This document shows, piece after piece, positions 10,987 through 20,248 of a DNA stretch of 64,000 nucleotides. The stretch is taken from positions 124,001 to 188,000 of the forward strand of contig NC_070566.1 in the NCBI RefSeq assembly GCF_026914185.1. Reading direction: 5' to 3'. How positions within the stretch are numbered: the stretch's first letter is position 1; each line of letters begins with the position of its first letter. This DNA comes from Puccinia triticina. Its lineage: Eukaryota; Basidiomycota; Pucciniomycetes; Pucciniales; Pucciniaceae. A program made the translations under genes and the position numbers. The notes under the pieces are model-generated. The model had not been told where the DNA came from. It ran no database searches and saw nothing but the letters and a program-made list of their open reading frames with translations.

Positions 10987-12201
10987 CTAGAGGAGAGAAT
11001 TCCTTAAGATAGATAAGGCTGAGGACCTTTCTGCTACTGAGTAGTGTCGGATATAGAGCTCATAGCAGCCAGATGTCCACCTCCCCAGCCGGCAGATCTG
11101 GGGGATGGGGACGCCGAGGGCGTGTCGCAGAGACGCTCCCCCCACCCGAAAGGAGTGGCCCGAGAGACCGTGGAAATCGCCGGCCTGCAAGAGGGTTTGG
11201 AAGGCTTGCACCGCGGCAGATCTAGTCAAATTATGGCGGTTCTGTCCGTCGGAGTAGCTGAAGAGTGTGTCGTCGGGGGCTGGGGCATCCGCCAACCGTC
11301 TCAAAACTGCTCTTAGCGGGCAAAGCGGCCCTCCGATGCGCTTCAGGTGGATGAGCTGGTGCTCTCCTGGCTTGGCAGTCTTCGCGGTCCGTAGAATGAG
11401 GGTCGCGCGGTCTGGGGCGTCGGAGCCCGGGGACGTGTGGAACCGGACGTCTCGCGCGAGGAGTGAGACTTCGTTGGGGGCGTGACTAACTCCGGCGGTG
11501 GAAGTTAGTTTGGCGAGTCTCGCCATCCCCCAGAATGCTACCACCGCGAGGTCGAATAACGCGGTATAGAAAGGGGGGCCACCTCGCAGGTGACTGGCCA
11601 AGTAGAGCAGGTGGTGGAGTTGCATCGCCGACTTGGGGGGCCGGGCAGGAGAGGCGGCATCAAGCCATGCGGAGGATTGGAGGATTACGACGACTTTCGC
11701 GGATGACTCGTATGGGTATCGCCTGTTGTGGTAGATATGCCATGCTTTGATGCCAAATAGGTACCAAGAGATGGTCCTTGCTGTTACCTCCTTCGAGCCG
11801 TGCTTGCCGATAGCCCGTCCTGCCCACCAGCAGAAAAGGTAAATGTCTTGCGATGAGGCGGGCAACAGGGACTGAGCAGATGACGTTTCGCGCTTGAAGC
11901 GGATATACTTCTTCACGCCAGCGTTGTAAAGTAATAGTGTATTCCATTTCCACCCGTAAAGAGTGTGCAAGTCTAGGGTTGAGGGTGTTTTCCTAGTGAC
12001 CCCGTCGGACAAGAAGGCCGAAATGGCTGGGAGGTGGTACTGGGCAGGCATGGAACTATTAACAGTAATACGGGAGTGATCTGTCGGGAGCTGTCTGTGG
12101 TGCGGACGGTAGACGCGGGTACAATAGTGCATGGGAAGGAGGAAGTATGGAAAAAACCCTTGGGTCATACGCGCTCCTAAATACAAGGACGGATAGGTGT
12201 A
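10987..12201 (-). pseudogene. DIRS tyrosine recombinase domain
   Basis: About 400 residues ending at the stop at 10987. It has the tyrosine-recombinase signature: an arginine in FWGMARLAKLTS, the H-x-x-R box in GLSGHSFRVGGASLRHALG, then GRWTSGCYELYIRHYS with the presumed nucleophile tyrosine. It would join or excise circular element DNA in the nucleus. It is in the same frame as the RNase H domain upstream and is separated by one TAA (12202-12204, likely from CAA). The polyprotein was therefore probably continuous in the active ancestor. Confidence 0.85.
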
Positions 12202-12930
12202 TTACACGACTTCACAAACAAAGGGGGTCAAGTCTGCGGGAACTATCACTCGGATCTGGTGTTTTGCCTGCAAACCTGCCCGGTCTCCTCGTGACAATCC
12301 ATCTGCACGGTTGTCCGCCGATGCGACTGTCCGGGCCAACAAGTCAATGTCGTGGGAGATCAAGAGGTCTTGAATCATCTTCCATTCCTCATTGACCGCC
12401 ACGTTTCCCGCGCGGCGCTTCTGAATGACCGATTTCGTGGACGAGTTATCTGTCTCGACGAAGAATACCTTCCCGGGTCTGGCGTTCATTGAAAGGAGGA
12501 TGATTAAGCCCAGGCGCACCGCCACTGTCTCTAGCCACGAGATATCTCTTGGCATCTCTGGATCTTGGTTCCAACCCGGTGTGACCTTAAACTGTGCCCA
12601 TCGCCCTGACACAATGACACCTATGCCAAAGGATGTCGATGCGTCGCCTACCCAGCCAACGTCAGTTGGGTGTGGGCTGGCGATGAGTCTGGTTAGTCGT
12701 TGGGTGGTTAGGACGTGTACCCAGCGTTCTACGTCATCGACTACGTGTGGGGGTGGGCATCGGGGGTGGTGTCGGAATATCCAATTGTTCATCCATCGGT
12801 AGAATCCATTGATGTAGCAGCGCATCTGTGGGAAGATGTAGGACGTGTGTCCTAATTGGCCTGCCATGATTTCAGCTTCGTCGTACGTAAACGGGTGGGT
12901 CACGTCTAGGAATGATTGTATTTGGGAAAG
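12202..12930 (-). pseudogene. DIRS RNase H domain
   Basis: The segment contains VGWVGDASTSFGIGVIV (first catalytic Asp), ISWLETVAVRLGLI (Glu) and FVETDNSSTKSVIQK (Asp), then a RTVASADNRADGLSRGD tail, which is the order expected for DIRS RNase H. It shares the frame of the reverse transcriptase (13818) and is separated from it by a TGA at 12931-12933, where CGA is the likely ancestor. Its role is degradation of the RNA strand during reverse transcription. Confidence 0.82.
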
Positions 12931-13818
12931 TCAGAGATCGACTTTCGCGTCTGGTAACCGGACTGTCTTGTCCTTGCCACTCCAAATGAAGCCAAGAAAC
13001 TTTTGTTCGTCGGCAAAGGGTGAGTACTTGGATTTGTTTGTCAGAACGCCTAAAGTCGCTGATCTTGCTGCTACGTCGTCCATACAGACCGCGGACTCCG
13101 GCTCTTTCACAAATAGGTTATCGTCGACCCACCGGAAGATCGTGGTGAGGTCGAACTCGTGCATCATGATGTGTTTCCACGCGTCTGCTGGTCTGCCAAA
13201 GGAGCCGCAGCCGGCAACGCCTTCGAATGTGATCCTTGTATCCAAGAGGAGCATGTCGTCGAACGTTAGAGTCATGAGAAAGGGCCATTGAGCCGGGTTT
13301 GTCGGGATTTGTCGGTAAGCCTTTTCCCAATCGAAAAGAGCTAATTGACAGGGCTTCTCCCGGGCACGGAGGAATGCGGATACGACCGTGAAGTCATCCC
13401 AAGTTGTGGTGAAATCGGCTTTATCAACGAATGAATTTACCGAGGGAATGCGGGAGTCATGTTTTGGAAAGGACAAATCATTAATGGGTCTTACTGACCC
13501 ATCTCCATTGACCACTGCGCCTAACGGACTAGTGCAAAAGAATGGAAATCGGCTGGCGACTTGCTGATGGGTGTAAGGGCCATGCATCCAACCGCTATTG
13601 AGCTCCATCTTGAATGATTTTTCTATCTTCTCTCTAGCCAGCAGGGATGACGAATGGTTTGGTGGTGTATACCAGCGTAGGTCGTCCTCTAGGCGGTGGG
13701 GGGGGATGCCCTGGTCGAAACCCTCTTTGAAGCCGATCAAGACGTCTTTGAATTCGGGTAGGAGGCCTGCTCTGTCTAGAGCTGATTCCCACTCCGGGAT
13801 ATTCATCTCGCATCGCAC
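12931..13818 (-). pseudogene. DIRS reverse transcriptase domain
   Basis: Opens at ATG 13818. Motifs: SRFPFFCTSPLGAVVNGDGS and RPINDLSFP (fingers), QLALFDWEKAYRQIP (motif A with Asp), FEGVAGCGSFGRPADAWKHI (motif B), FRWVDDNLFVKE (motif C, VDD catalytic Asp pair), DEQKFLGFIWSG (motif E). These are typical for DIRS/PAT reverse transcriptases. No start or splice problem is seen at the 5' end. The frame continues into RNase H and recombinase but for two stops. About 530 bp separates it from the gag-like ORF. Confidence 0.85.
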
Positions 13819-14354
13819 GCTCGTGGGCCATGGTGGTCCTAGCTCTGCATGAGAAATTTAGGAGCAATCACCTGTCAGTGATGTATTTTGGCGTGGGTCA
13901 ATGGAAAGTGTATCTGCCCAATTTGTTCTCATCTTTATCAACTCTCATCCCCCTCTCTCTTTTCTCTTTTTTTTTTTTTGGTACTTACCGGAGCAACCCA
14001 TGTCTTGGTGGCTGGTCATTGCTCTCTTACCCTGCTCCCTTGTATCAGGGTCTGTTTTCTCAATATCGGAGGTGGGACGCTCGTGCAATGGAGTAAGTCT
14101 GGTACACAAATAGGTTTATATCAATTGCCGCGAAAAACGAGACAAGGTGACAAACAAAAACATGTGTGTAAGCCAATGCCAAAAAGGATAGTTCATAAAA
14201 TTTGGAACATTAGGTTGGTGAATGAGGATCAGAGAGAGTATGAGAAGGATTTCGTCGGGCCGTACAAACGGAAAAGATGCAAACAAAGAAACACAGGGAT
14301 CCAAATGTCTGACAGAGCAAAACTGTGTAACGATGGAAGCAAATTAAGGTGGGC

Positions 14355-15991
14355 CTACATTGGGGCTGGGTTACCGCTAGTGTGGCCACTCTTCCAATCC
14401 CTAAAGTTAGCCGGGGGGTTGTTTGATCTACCGCCAGTAGGGTTGTAGAAGGCCCTATCTCCTACATAGTAGCCCCTAGAGCGTCCTCCCCTGGATCTCG
14501 GGTGTCCCCCTCTTGAGGAACCTTGAGCTGAACTTGCTTGAGTCGGGTCCGAAAGGTTGAGCAAGTTGACGGATCGGCCCTTCGGAGCACCAGTTGCTGG
14601 GTCCCATCCCCCTTGCTTGCCGCCAACTCGATAAGGGTTATCTTCAAAATCAATCTCGTTCTTCTTTCTTGCATCTTCATAGCATTGGTCAGCAATGTCC
14701 TGGCGAAAGACCGAGATGTCTGGAACAAAAGTTTCTTCTCCAATGGTGATGTGATGGGCAAAGGTGTTTGCTCTCATCTGAATGTCGTATCGGAGTTCTG
14801 CGAGGAAGCACACGTTGGAGTGAATCTTGTCGCAGTTGGCCTTGTGGGCTAGGAGCCAATCAGCGAAAATCTTGAATCCGTAGACATCTCGAATGCAAAC
14901 GTGAAACTCCCTATGAGCTACCGTCCATGCTCCTAAAGAGAGAGACCATTTGCTCGGGTAGGGAAAACCGAAATATCTGAGGCCTTTCTCTGAGCTATTA
15001 TCATCAGAGCAAGAGCGATTGACCGCGTGATAGGACATGGTGTTGGCTTGCCATTTGCGGTTGAAGATAGTGAGCGGGATCGGGGCTTTGAGTTCCTTGA
15101 GGTTCTTGTCAAAGAAAGGTGTGAAGCCGATGCTGACATGCTGGTTTGAGCATCCTATCTTAAAGGATAAGCCTTTCTGCTTTGTCTTGACTTCGGTGGA
15201 CGGATTGTCTTGTGAAGGGTTGGGAATGGTTTTTGAAGGGGCAAGGACTGGGGTTGAATCTGCGGCAATTAAGTTGGAGAGGAGGGATGGTCTGACGCTA
15301 GTCCCGTTGATTATCGCAGGCTGGATTGGAGCTTTTCTATTGTTAACAATTGAAGCGAACATGTTGTAGAAGAAATTTGAACGTTCAAAATCTCCTTCAT
15401 TATCAGCTTCAGTGGCTTTCATCCTGATGGCCTCTCTGTTGTCGCTTGGGGGGTTTTTCTCAGCTGGAGAGGTTTTGACGATGGGAGCAAGGGGATTCAC
15501 GGTCGGTTGACAGTCTCTATCTCCTAGCAACTCCATGATGTCTGGCTCTGGTTCTTCGACGTGATTGTCGGTAGGGAGTCTGGGGGCTCTGGGCACTGGC
15601 TGCTTGTCGACCGGCTCTGCCTGCTTCTTCGCGGCCCTCTTCAGCTTTGCTGTTGGGTTTGCTTTAGCCCTCGTATTCTTGGCAGGGCCTGCAGTTGGTT
15701 CAACTGTTACAGTGTCTAACATGCAACGAAATGTCAGGAGATTGTCTGACCGATAAAGGAACAAATATCATTCGTTGGTGACTTACCCTGAGGGACTAAT
15801 GCTTCCTCAACACTCTGTGCTTCCGCTTGTGAGGCTTCTCCAGTCATCGTGAGAGGTAAGTCGTCACTAATATCTTGAGGTTGTTGTACCGCTAAGGTTG
15901 TCGGATTAACCATGCCTCCGGTAAGGGTAGGGGAAGCTATGTTCTTGTCAGCTGCTCTAGGGGCAGAACTCTTGGGGATTGATTCGGACAT
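14355..15991 (-). CDS. DIRS gag-like protein, two exons
   Basis: Exon 1 is 15991-15787 (starts MSESIPKSSAPRAAD), then a GTAAGT...TTAG intron (15786-15716, 71 bp), then exon 2 is 15715-14355. The splice restores one frame of about 520 codons (CAG G|AC ACT GTA). The N-terminal third is rich in Pro, Ala and Lys. The middle has a globular region (FKIFADWLLAHKANCDKI), and the C-terminus is Gly/Arg/Ser-rich (SSRGGHPRSRGGRSRGYY), plausibly nucleic-acid binding. No zinc knuckle is seen. Assignment as gag rests on position upstream of the reverse transcriptase in a DIRS element. No stop breaks this ORF, unlike pol. Confidence 0.65.
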
Positions 15992-16636
15992 GGTGTAGGC
16001 TGTAGGAAGTAGGGAAACTGGTTTGGGTTTGGTGAAAACAGGGATATGTGTAAGATGGTTGAGGTCGAGTGGCGTAAGGCGGAAGGATTGGAATTTGGGT
16101 TGGTAATGTTCTCAAAAAGGATAGTGGTTGACCTCAGGTGAAAAAAAAACGAAAAAGATTTCTGACAATTAGCGATACGCGCTCAGGGGTGGAAAGGACT
16201 GGATGAGTGAGAGTGGTGAGGTGGAAGCCGCTGGCTGAGTCGACGGCTTAAATACCCACCTGTTGAGCCCTAGGGACCTTGGAGCGCCTATGGGTATCCC
16301 TAAGGTCGGTCTTCTGGTGCGAGGCTTGGTCTTCCGCGGTACTCGATCCGAGGCCCTATCGCGTAGAACCGCCTTCGTCGTGAGTGCGCGTATCGTGGAG
16401 CTTAGTTCCGGCTAGGTGTCTGGTACCCAGGTTCTGGGAGCGACCCTAGCCGGGGGTTTAGGGGAGGGGCACCTTACATGGACCTTAGCCCCTTCTGCTG
16501 CGCGCCAGTAACTTCCAATAAACGGACAGGACAGCGATGCTGTGGCTGTCGCCTACCTTGTTTGATCTTTACAGGAGCGCAGCGGATGTGGCCTCCCCCC
16601 CGCGCGCGAGCTACGGCTACGCCGCGCGCAACATTG

Positions 16637-16960
16637 CCGTCCTGTCCGTTTGCACGCAAACGGACAGGACAGCCAGAACAACACCTCTGTCCTGTCTGTT
16701 TGCAAGCAAACGGACAGGACAGCCAGAACAACACCTCTGTCCTGTCTGTTTGCAAGCAAACGGACAGGACAACCACAACATCACCGTCCTGTCCGTTTGC
16801 ATGCAAACAGACAGGACAACCACAACATCACCGTCCTGTCCGTTTGCATGTAAACAGACAGGTCAACCACAACATCGCTGTCCTGTCTGTTTGCATGCAA
16901 ACAGACAGGACAACCACAAAATCGTTGTCCTGTCCGTTTGCATGCAAACAGACAGGACAG
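16637..16960. repeat. Array of seven 32-bp palindromes
   Basis: Seven copies of GTCCTGTCCGTTTG-CATG-CAAACRGACAGGAC (arms of about 14 bp, 4-bp centre), spaced 46-50 bp with similar ACAACCACAACATC spacers. The array lies in the leader of the DIRS element, upstream of gag. Half copies occur at 16515-16535. It encodes only repeat peptides (for example SVCMQTDRT) in several frames. Confidence 0.85.
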
Positions 16961-17427
16961 AAAATGAGGAGGAATTTGATTGAGAGTTACCCGCGCGCAG
17001 CAGAGGTGGCTAAAGTCCATGGCTGTGACACGCCCCCTAGCCGCAGAGGCCCCCGCCAGGGGACCTCAAGGCGCAACCACACCAAGTAGGCGAAGCAAAG
17101 ATACGCGCAATCACGGAGGCCTTGGCGGTACAAGAAGCGAGTACGCGCGGCAAGGCCACAGAACTAAGGACGGTCCCTAGGCCTAGGAGTCAGGCGCGAC
17201 GACAACATAGGCTCTAGGCAAAGCCACCAGGTATTTATACCACTGGACCACCAATTACAGGTTTGTCCCCTCATCCACTCCTTCAGCAGCGCGTATCGCC
17301 ATTGTCTATCCCAATCTTTTTCAGCCTCCCTCCCACCCGTCAAAACAAAAAAAAAAGAAAACGAGAAGAAAAGAAAAAAGAGAAGAAGAGAGATACCCTT
17401 CAAAACCGCTTCTCAGTCAAACCGTAG

Positions 17428-17610
17428 AGGGGCTCACATTAGGCCCTCCTAAGAAGCCGCATTCTGCGCGCTCAAGAGCTGTGTCGCGGTCAAGACCTCA
17501 CTCAGCGCCCCAAGCGCCCAGCACGTGCGGACGCGCTGGATAGAGATTGGAGAATCTCTCCAGTTGAGAGGGTCTCCTCACGCAGTAGACCCGCACATTG
17601 GGAAGCCTGG
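17428..17610. repeat. DIRS right inverted terminal repeat
   Basis: Inverted, diverged copy of 10663-10856 (GGGGCTCACATTAGGCCCTC near the inner end, CCGCACATTGGGAAGCCTG at the outer end). It is purine-rich just inside (17341-17396, AGAAAAAGA runs). Confidence 0.65.
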
Positions 17611-17624
17611 AACCCCACCCGCAA

Positions 17625-18740
17625 GCGCCAAGGGTGGGCAGATACGTTATCAAGTTATCCATTAATTTTATCTGTAAGTTAGATTTTAGTGGCCTACATC
17701 TTTGCTTATTGGCAATTCAAATAAAACAAAGCTTTATGTGGTTATAATGAAGAATTTTTCCAACTTTGGAGACATAGGCTTTACCTCTGTAAAAAAATTA
17801 TCCCTGAAAAGAAACCTGAAATTAGTTATCCAAGCAAATAATTATGGATAACTGAATTTTTGACCTGGATTTCATTATTAAAAAGCAGCCAGTTAGCCAA
17901 TACGCGAATACAATGAATATATGTTGGAAGGACTATCAAGCAACCCAAGGATACAATCACAACTCTACTGCACATCTCTACAGCTTTTTACAGCCAGTTG
18001 CAGGCAGATTTTAATTTGGATAACTGCCCACCACTGCAAGGGCAGTGTTTGGGCTTCCCTAGGGGGTTGGAGCGACACAAAGTCCAAACCCTGAAAAATG
18101 TACAGCCCCTTAACCAGGGCCAAAAACCCGCATGGATTTTGAGTTCATTGTAGGGCACCAGGTGAAATTAAGTGTCCATTCAAATTTTTGATCAATTTAA
18201 TTTTCACTAACATCCTAGTATAGAACCATGCTAAAACCTTGAAAGCCAGGTACCTCTTGGACAACAATCACATGAGAATTTCACCAAGAACAATTCTCAA
18301 AGAAGTAGACCAAGTAAACTTCTATAGAAGCCTTGAAGGAGTTGATGAATTTTTGGGCCTTATCATTGTTCAAGTCAGTAATCCCAGTGATGAATTCTAT
18401 GCACCACATGTTGACTTGTTTCCATTTAGGCCAATTAGGGAATGTATTATAGCATAAACAAAGAATAGAAATTTTTTAAACCACCAGGAATTCGAGAATG
18501 CTGTTGTAAATTTCAAGTTCATCACATTAACATATGGAGCCCTATGTACTCCAATGAAATTCATCTTCCTCCTTTTTTTTGTTGAATCTGTAAGAATATA
18601 AATGATAAAATTTTGGGATATGCCTACTCAAGAATGGAACAATCAAACAGTATTATTCAAACAAATGACTCCCAAAAGCACTTAAAATATTTGATTTAAA
18701 ACTATCCCATATTGAAATATCATCAGCTGAATATGACAAT
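17625..18740. other. AT-rich non-coding stretch of the 16-kb element
   Basis: No convincing gene. The longest frame (18239-18457, 72 codons) has no recognised motif. The composition is distinctly AT-richer than the DIRS element, consistent with the host element into which the DIRS inserted. Confidence 0.3.
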
Positions 18741-18744
18741 GAAA

Positions 18745-19215
18745 TCAGTGGCAGGAGGGTTTCCTTCTGGTTGCCAAGGTTGTGTGAGCTCTGCAACAAG
18801 GAGGGCTTCTTTCTTAACACTGAGGCTGTAGAACCTCTGTTACTAGGAGGCTTCCCCTCTGCAACCAGGAGGTTTTCTTCTGGCTATGCAAAAAGGTTGT
18901 ATAACCTCTGAAACCAGGAGGCCCGTGAAAGTCGACCTTTTACTTATACCTCCACAACCAGGAGGATTCCATCTTGGTTGACAAGGTTGTTAATTGTATA
19001 ACCACTGCAACCAGGACACATTGCCTCTTGTTTTCCAAGGTTTTCTAACCTCCTCCACCAGGAGGGTTCACTTCTGGCTGCTATGATATAGCCCAGGAAC
19101 CAGAAAGAATCCCTCCTGGTCAGAGAGGTGGTAAGACCTTGGTGAAAAAGAGGAATTTCCAGCTGCAAAGGTTGTAAAACCTTGGCAACCGGAAGGAATG
19201 CATCCTCCCAGCTGA
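18745..19215. repeat. Degenerate minisatellite (CCAGGAGG / CCTTCTGG unit)
   Basis: Seven or so imperfect copies, about 55-75 bp apart, of AACCTCTGCAACCAGGAGG followed by TTCCTTCTGGTTNNCAAGG. Copies are too diverged for a clean unit length. It lies near the right end of the 16-kb element. Confidence 0.6.
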
Positions 19216-19670
19216 AGAGGTGGGTGTGGATTTGATTACCCAGGTACCTTCCCACTTTTTCCTGGAATCTCAGACACCTGCACTTTCAACCACATGCTCT
19301 GTCCAGTTGAAAGCAGGTGGTGGGTGCAAATTTGCCATCTCTGGAGGAGAGGAAGTCCTCAAATGCATCCCCTCAATATAAAAACCTGAAATTATGTATC
19401 TATATCTGGATGTTGACTTGATAAAAGCTGCTGATACATTTAATTTTTTTAGTATTTCATCATAAAAATAGTTTGAAATTGTTGTGAAATCCTTGTGGAT
19501 ACAAGGAGGAAATGTTGGGGAATTTCATAATCTTAACTTGTGAATTTAAAAATAAACTCAGTATCCAACCCAGTGATTCTAAAGTGAAACTTGTTTTCTA
19601 TCCTTGATCTTTCTGGTGATTTTTGTCTTTTTTACCAAATCCCTAAAAGTGTCACAGTTCTGAATTGAAG

Positions 19671-19707
19671 TCACTGCATGACCAGTGCCCTGAAATTTCC
19701 CCTGGTG
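19671..19707 (-). repeat. Right terminal inverted repeat of the 16-kb element
   Basis: Complement of the 3744-3780 end. It finishes CCCTGGTG and is followed by the GAA duplication (19708-19710). Confidence 0.9.
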
Positions 19708-19710
19708 GAA

Positions 19711-20141
19711 CTTTAGTGTGTGTTAAGAACAGTAGTAGAACCAACAACCAACATCCAACCCATATATATATATATTTACTTTGTAGCAGATTATTACAAC
19801 AACATAGTGTCAGCAATTTAACATCACAAATTTTACAACATAAATCAAACTTTATCTCACCCACCACGTTAAACCAAGTTACAAAAGATTCACCACAACT
19901 ATTGATGCAAGTGATCTAGGTCAGATAGAGATTACTATACAAAAGTAAGAGCTATCTTTGGAATCAGCCACACCATTTAAATATTGATTACAAGACTCTT
20001 GGTTATTTGCATAGTACCATCAGAGGGGCAGGTCTTTCAAACCACCCGTAAGTTGTAATAGGCTTTCATCTTATTCACAACTTATCTCCCCCTCAACGGA
20101 ACTTCGATTACCACTCATCCATTCCCTTTGGAGTCCCTACA
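19711..20141 (+). repeat. Gypsy 5' LTR, right part
   Basis: 431 bp that match 30625-31055 of the 3' LTR, including a short (AT)n tract at 19761-19776. The LTR ends CCCTACA at 20141. Directly after it, TCTGGTGTCCCAACAGTGG (20142-20160) is in the primer-binding-site position. Confidence 0.92.
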
Positions 20142-20248
20142 TCTGGTGTCCCAACAGTGGCCGATTACCTTTGGAAAGATCATCAAGTCATCAAAAAATT
20201 TAAGAAGATCATCAGTAACTTCAACTAACGGAGGATCAAGATAGTCAA

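Larger units (their letters stand above)
10663..17610 (-). mobile_element. DIRS-type tyrosine-recombinase retroelement
   Basis: Minus-strand order from right to left: gag-like gene (15991-14355), reverse transcriptase (13818), RNase H, tyrosine recombinase (to 10987). There is no DDE integrase or aspartic protease. Inverted terminal repeats, diverged, lie at about 10663-10856 and 17428-17610. Inverted rather than direct terminal repeats plus a tyrosine recombinase define the DIRS group. The pol frame contains two stop codons, so this copy is inactive. Exact outer ends are uncertain, and I did not find a clear internal complementary region. Confidence 0.85.
3744..19707. mobile_element. 16-kb TIR element inserted in the gypsy 5' LTR
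   Basis: The ends are inverted copies: CACCAGGGGAAATTTCAGGG at 3744 and its complement CCCTGAAATTTCCCCTGGTG ending at 19707. Similarity extends about 37 bp inward with two mismatches. The 3-bp duplication GAA flanks it (3741-3743, 19708-19710). Comparison with the uninterrupted 3' LTR (GAGAACTTTAG at 30620-30630) gives the exact empty site. A 3-bp duplication with a CACYA-like end fits the CACTA/CMC group. No intact transposase is inside, so it is probably mobilised in trans. Cargo includes a helicase remnant, a large palindrome, minisatellites and a DIRS element. Confidence 0.9.

Noticed and set aside
16637..16960. Regularly spaced repeats that look like a CRISPR array
   Set aside because: Spacers are themselves near-identical (ACAACCACAACATC), the repeat is a full palindrome, and the rest of the window is eukaryotic. 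It is a minisatellite.
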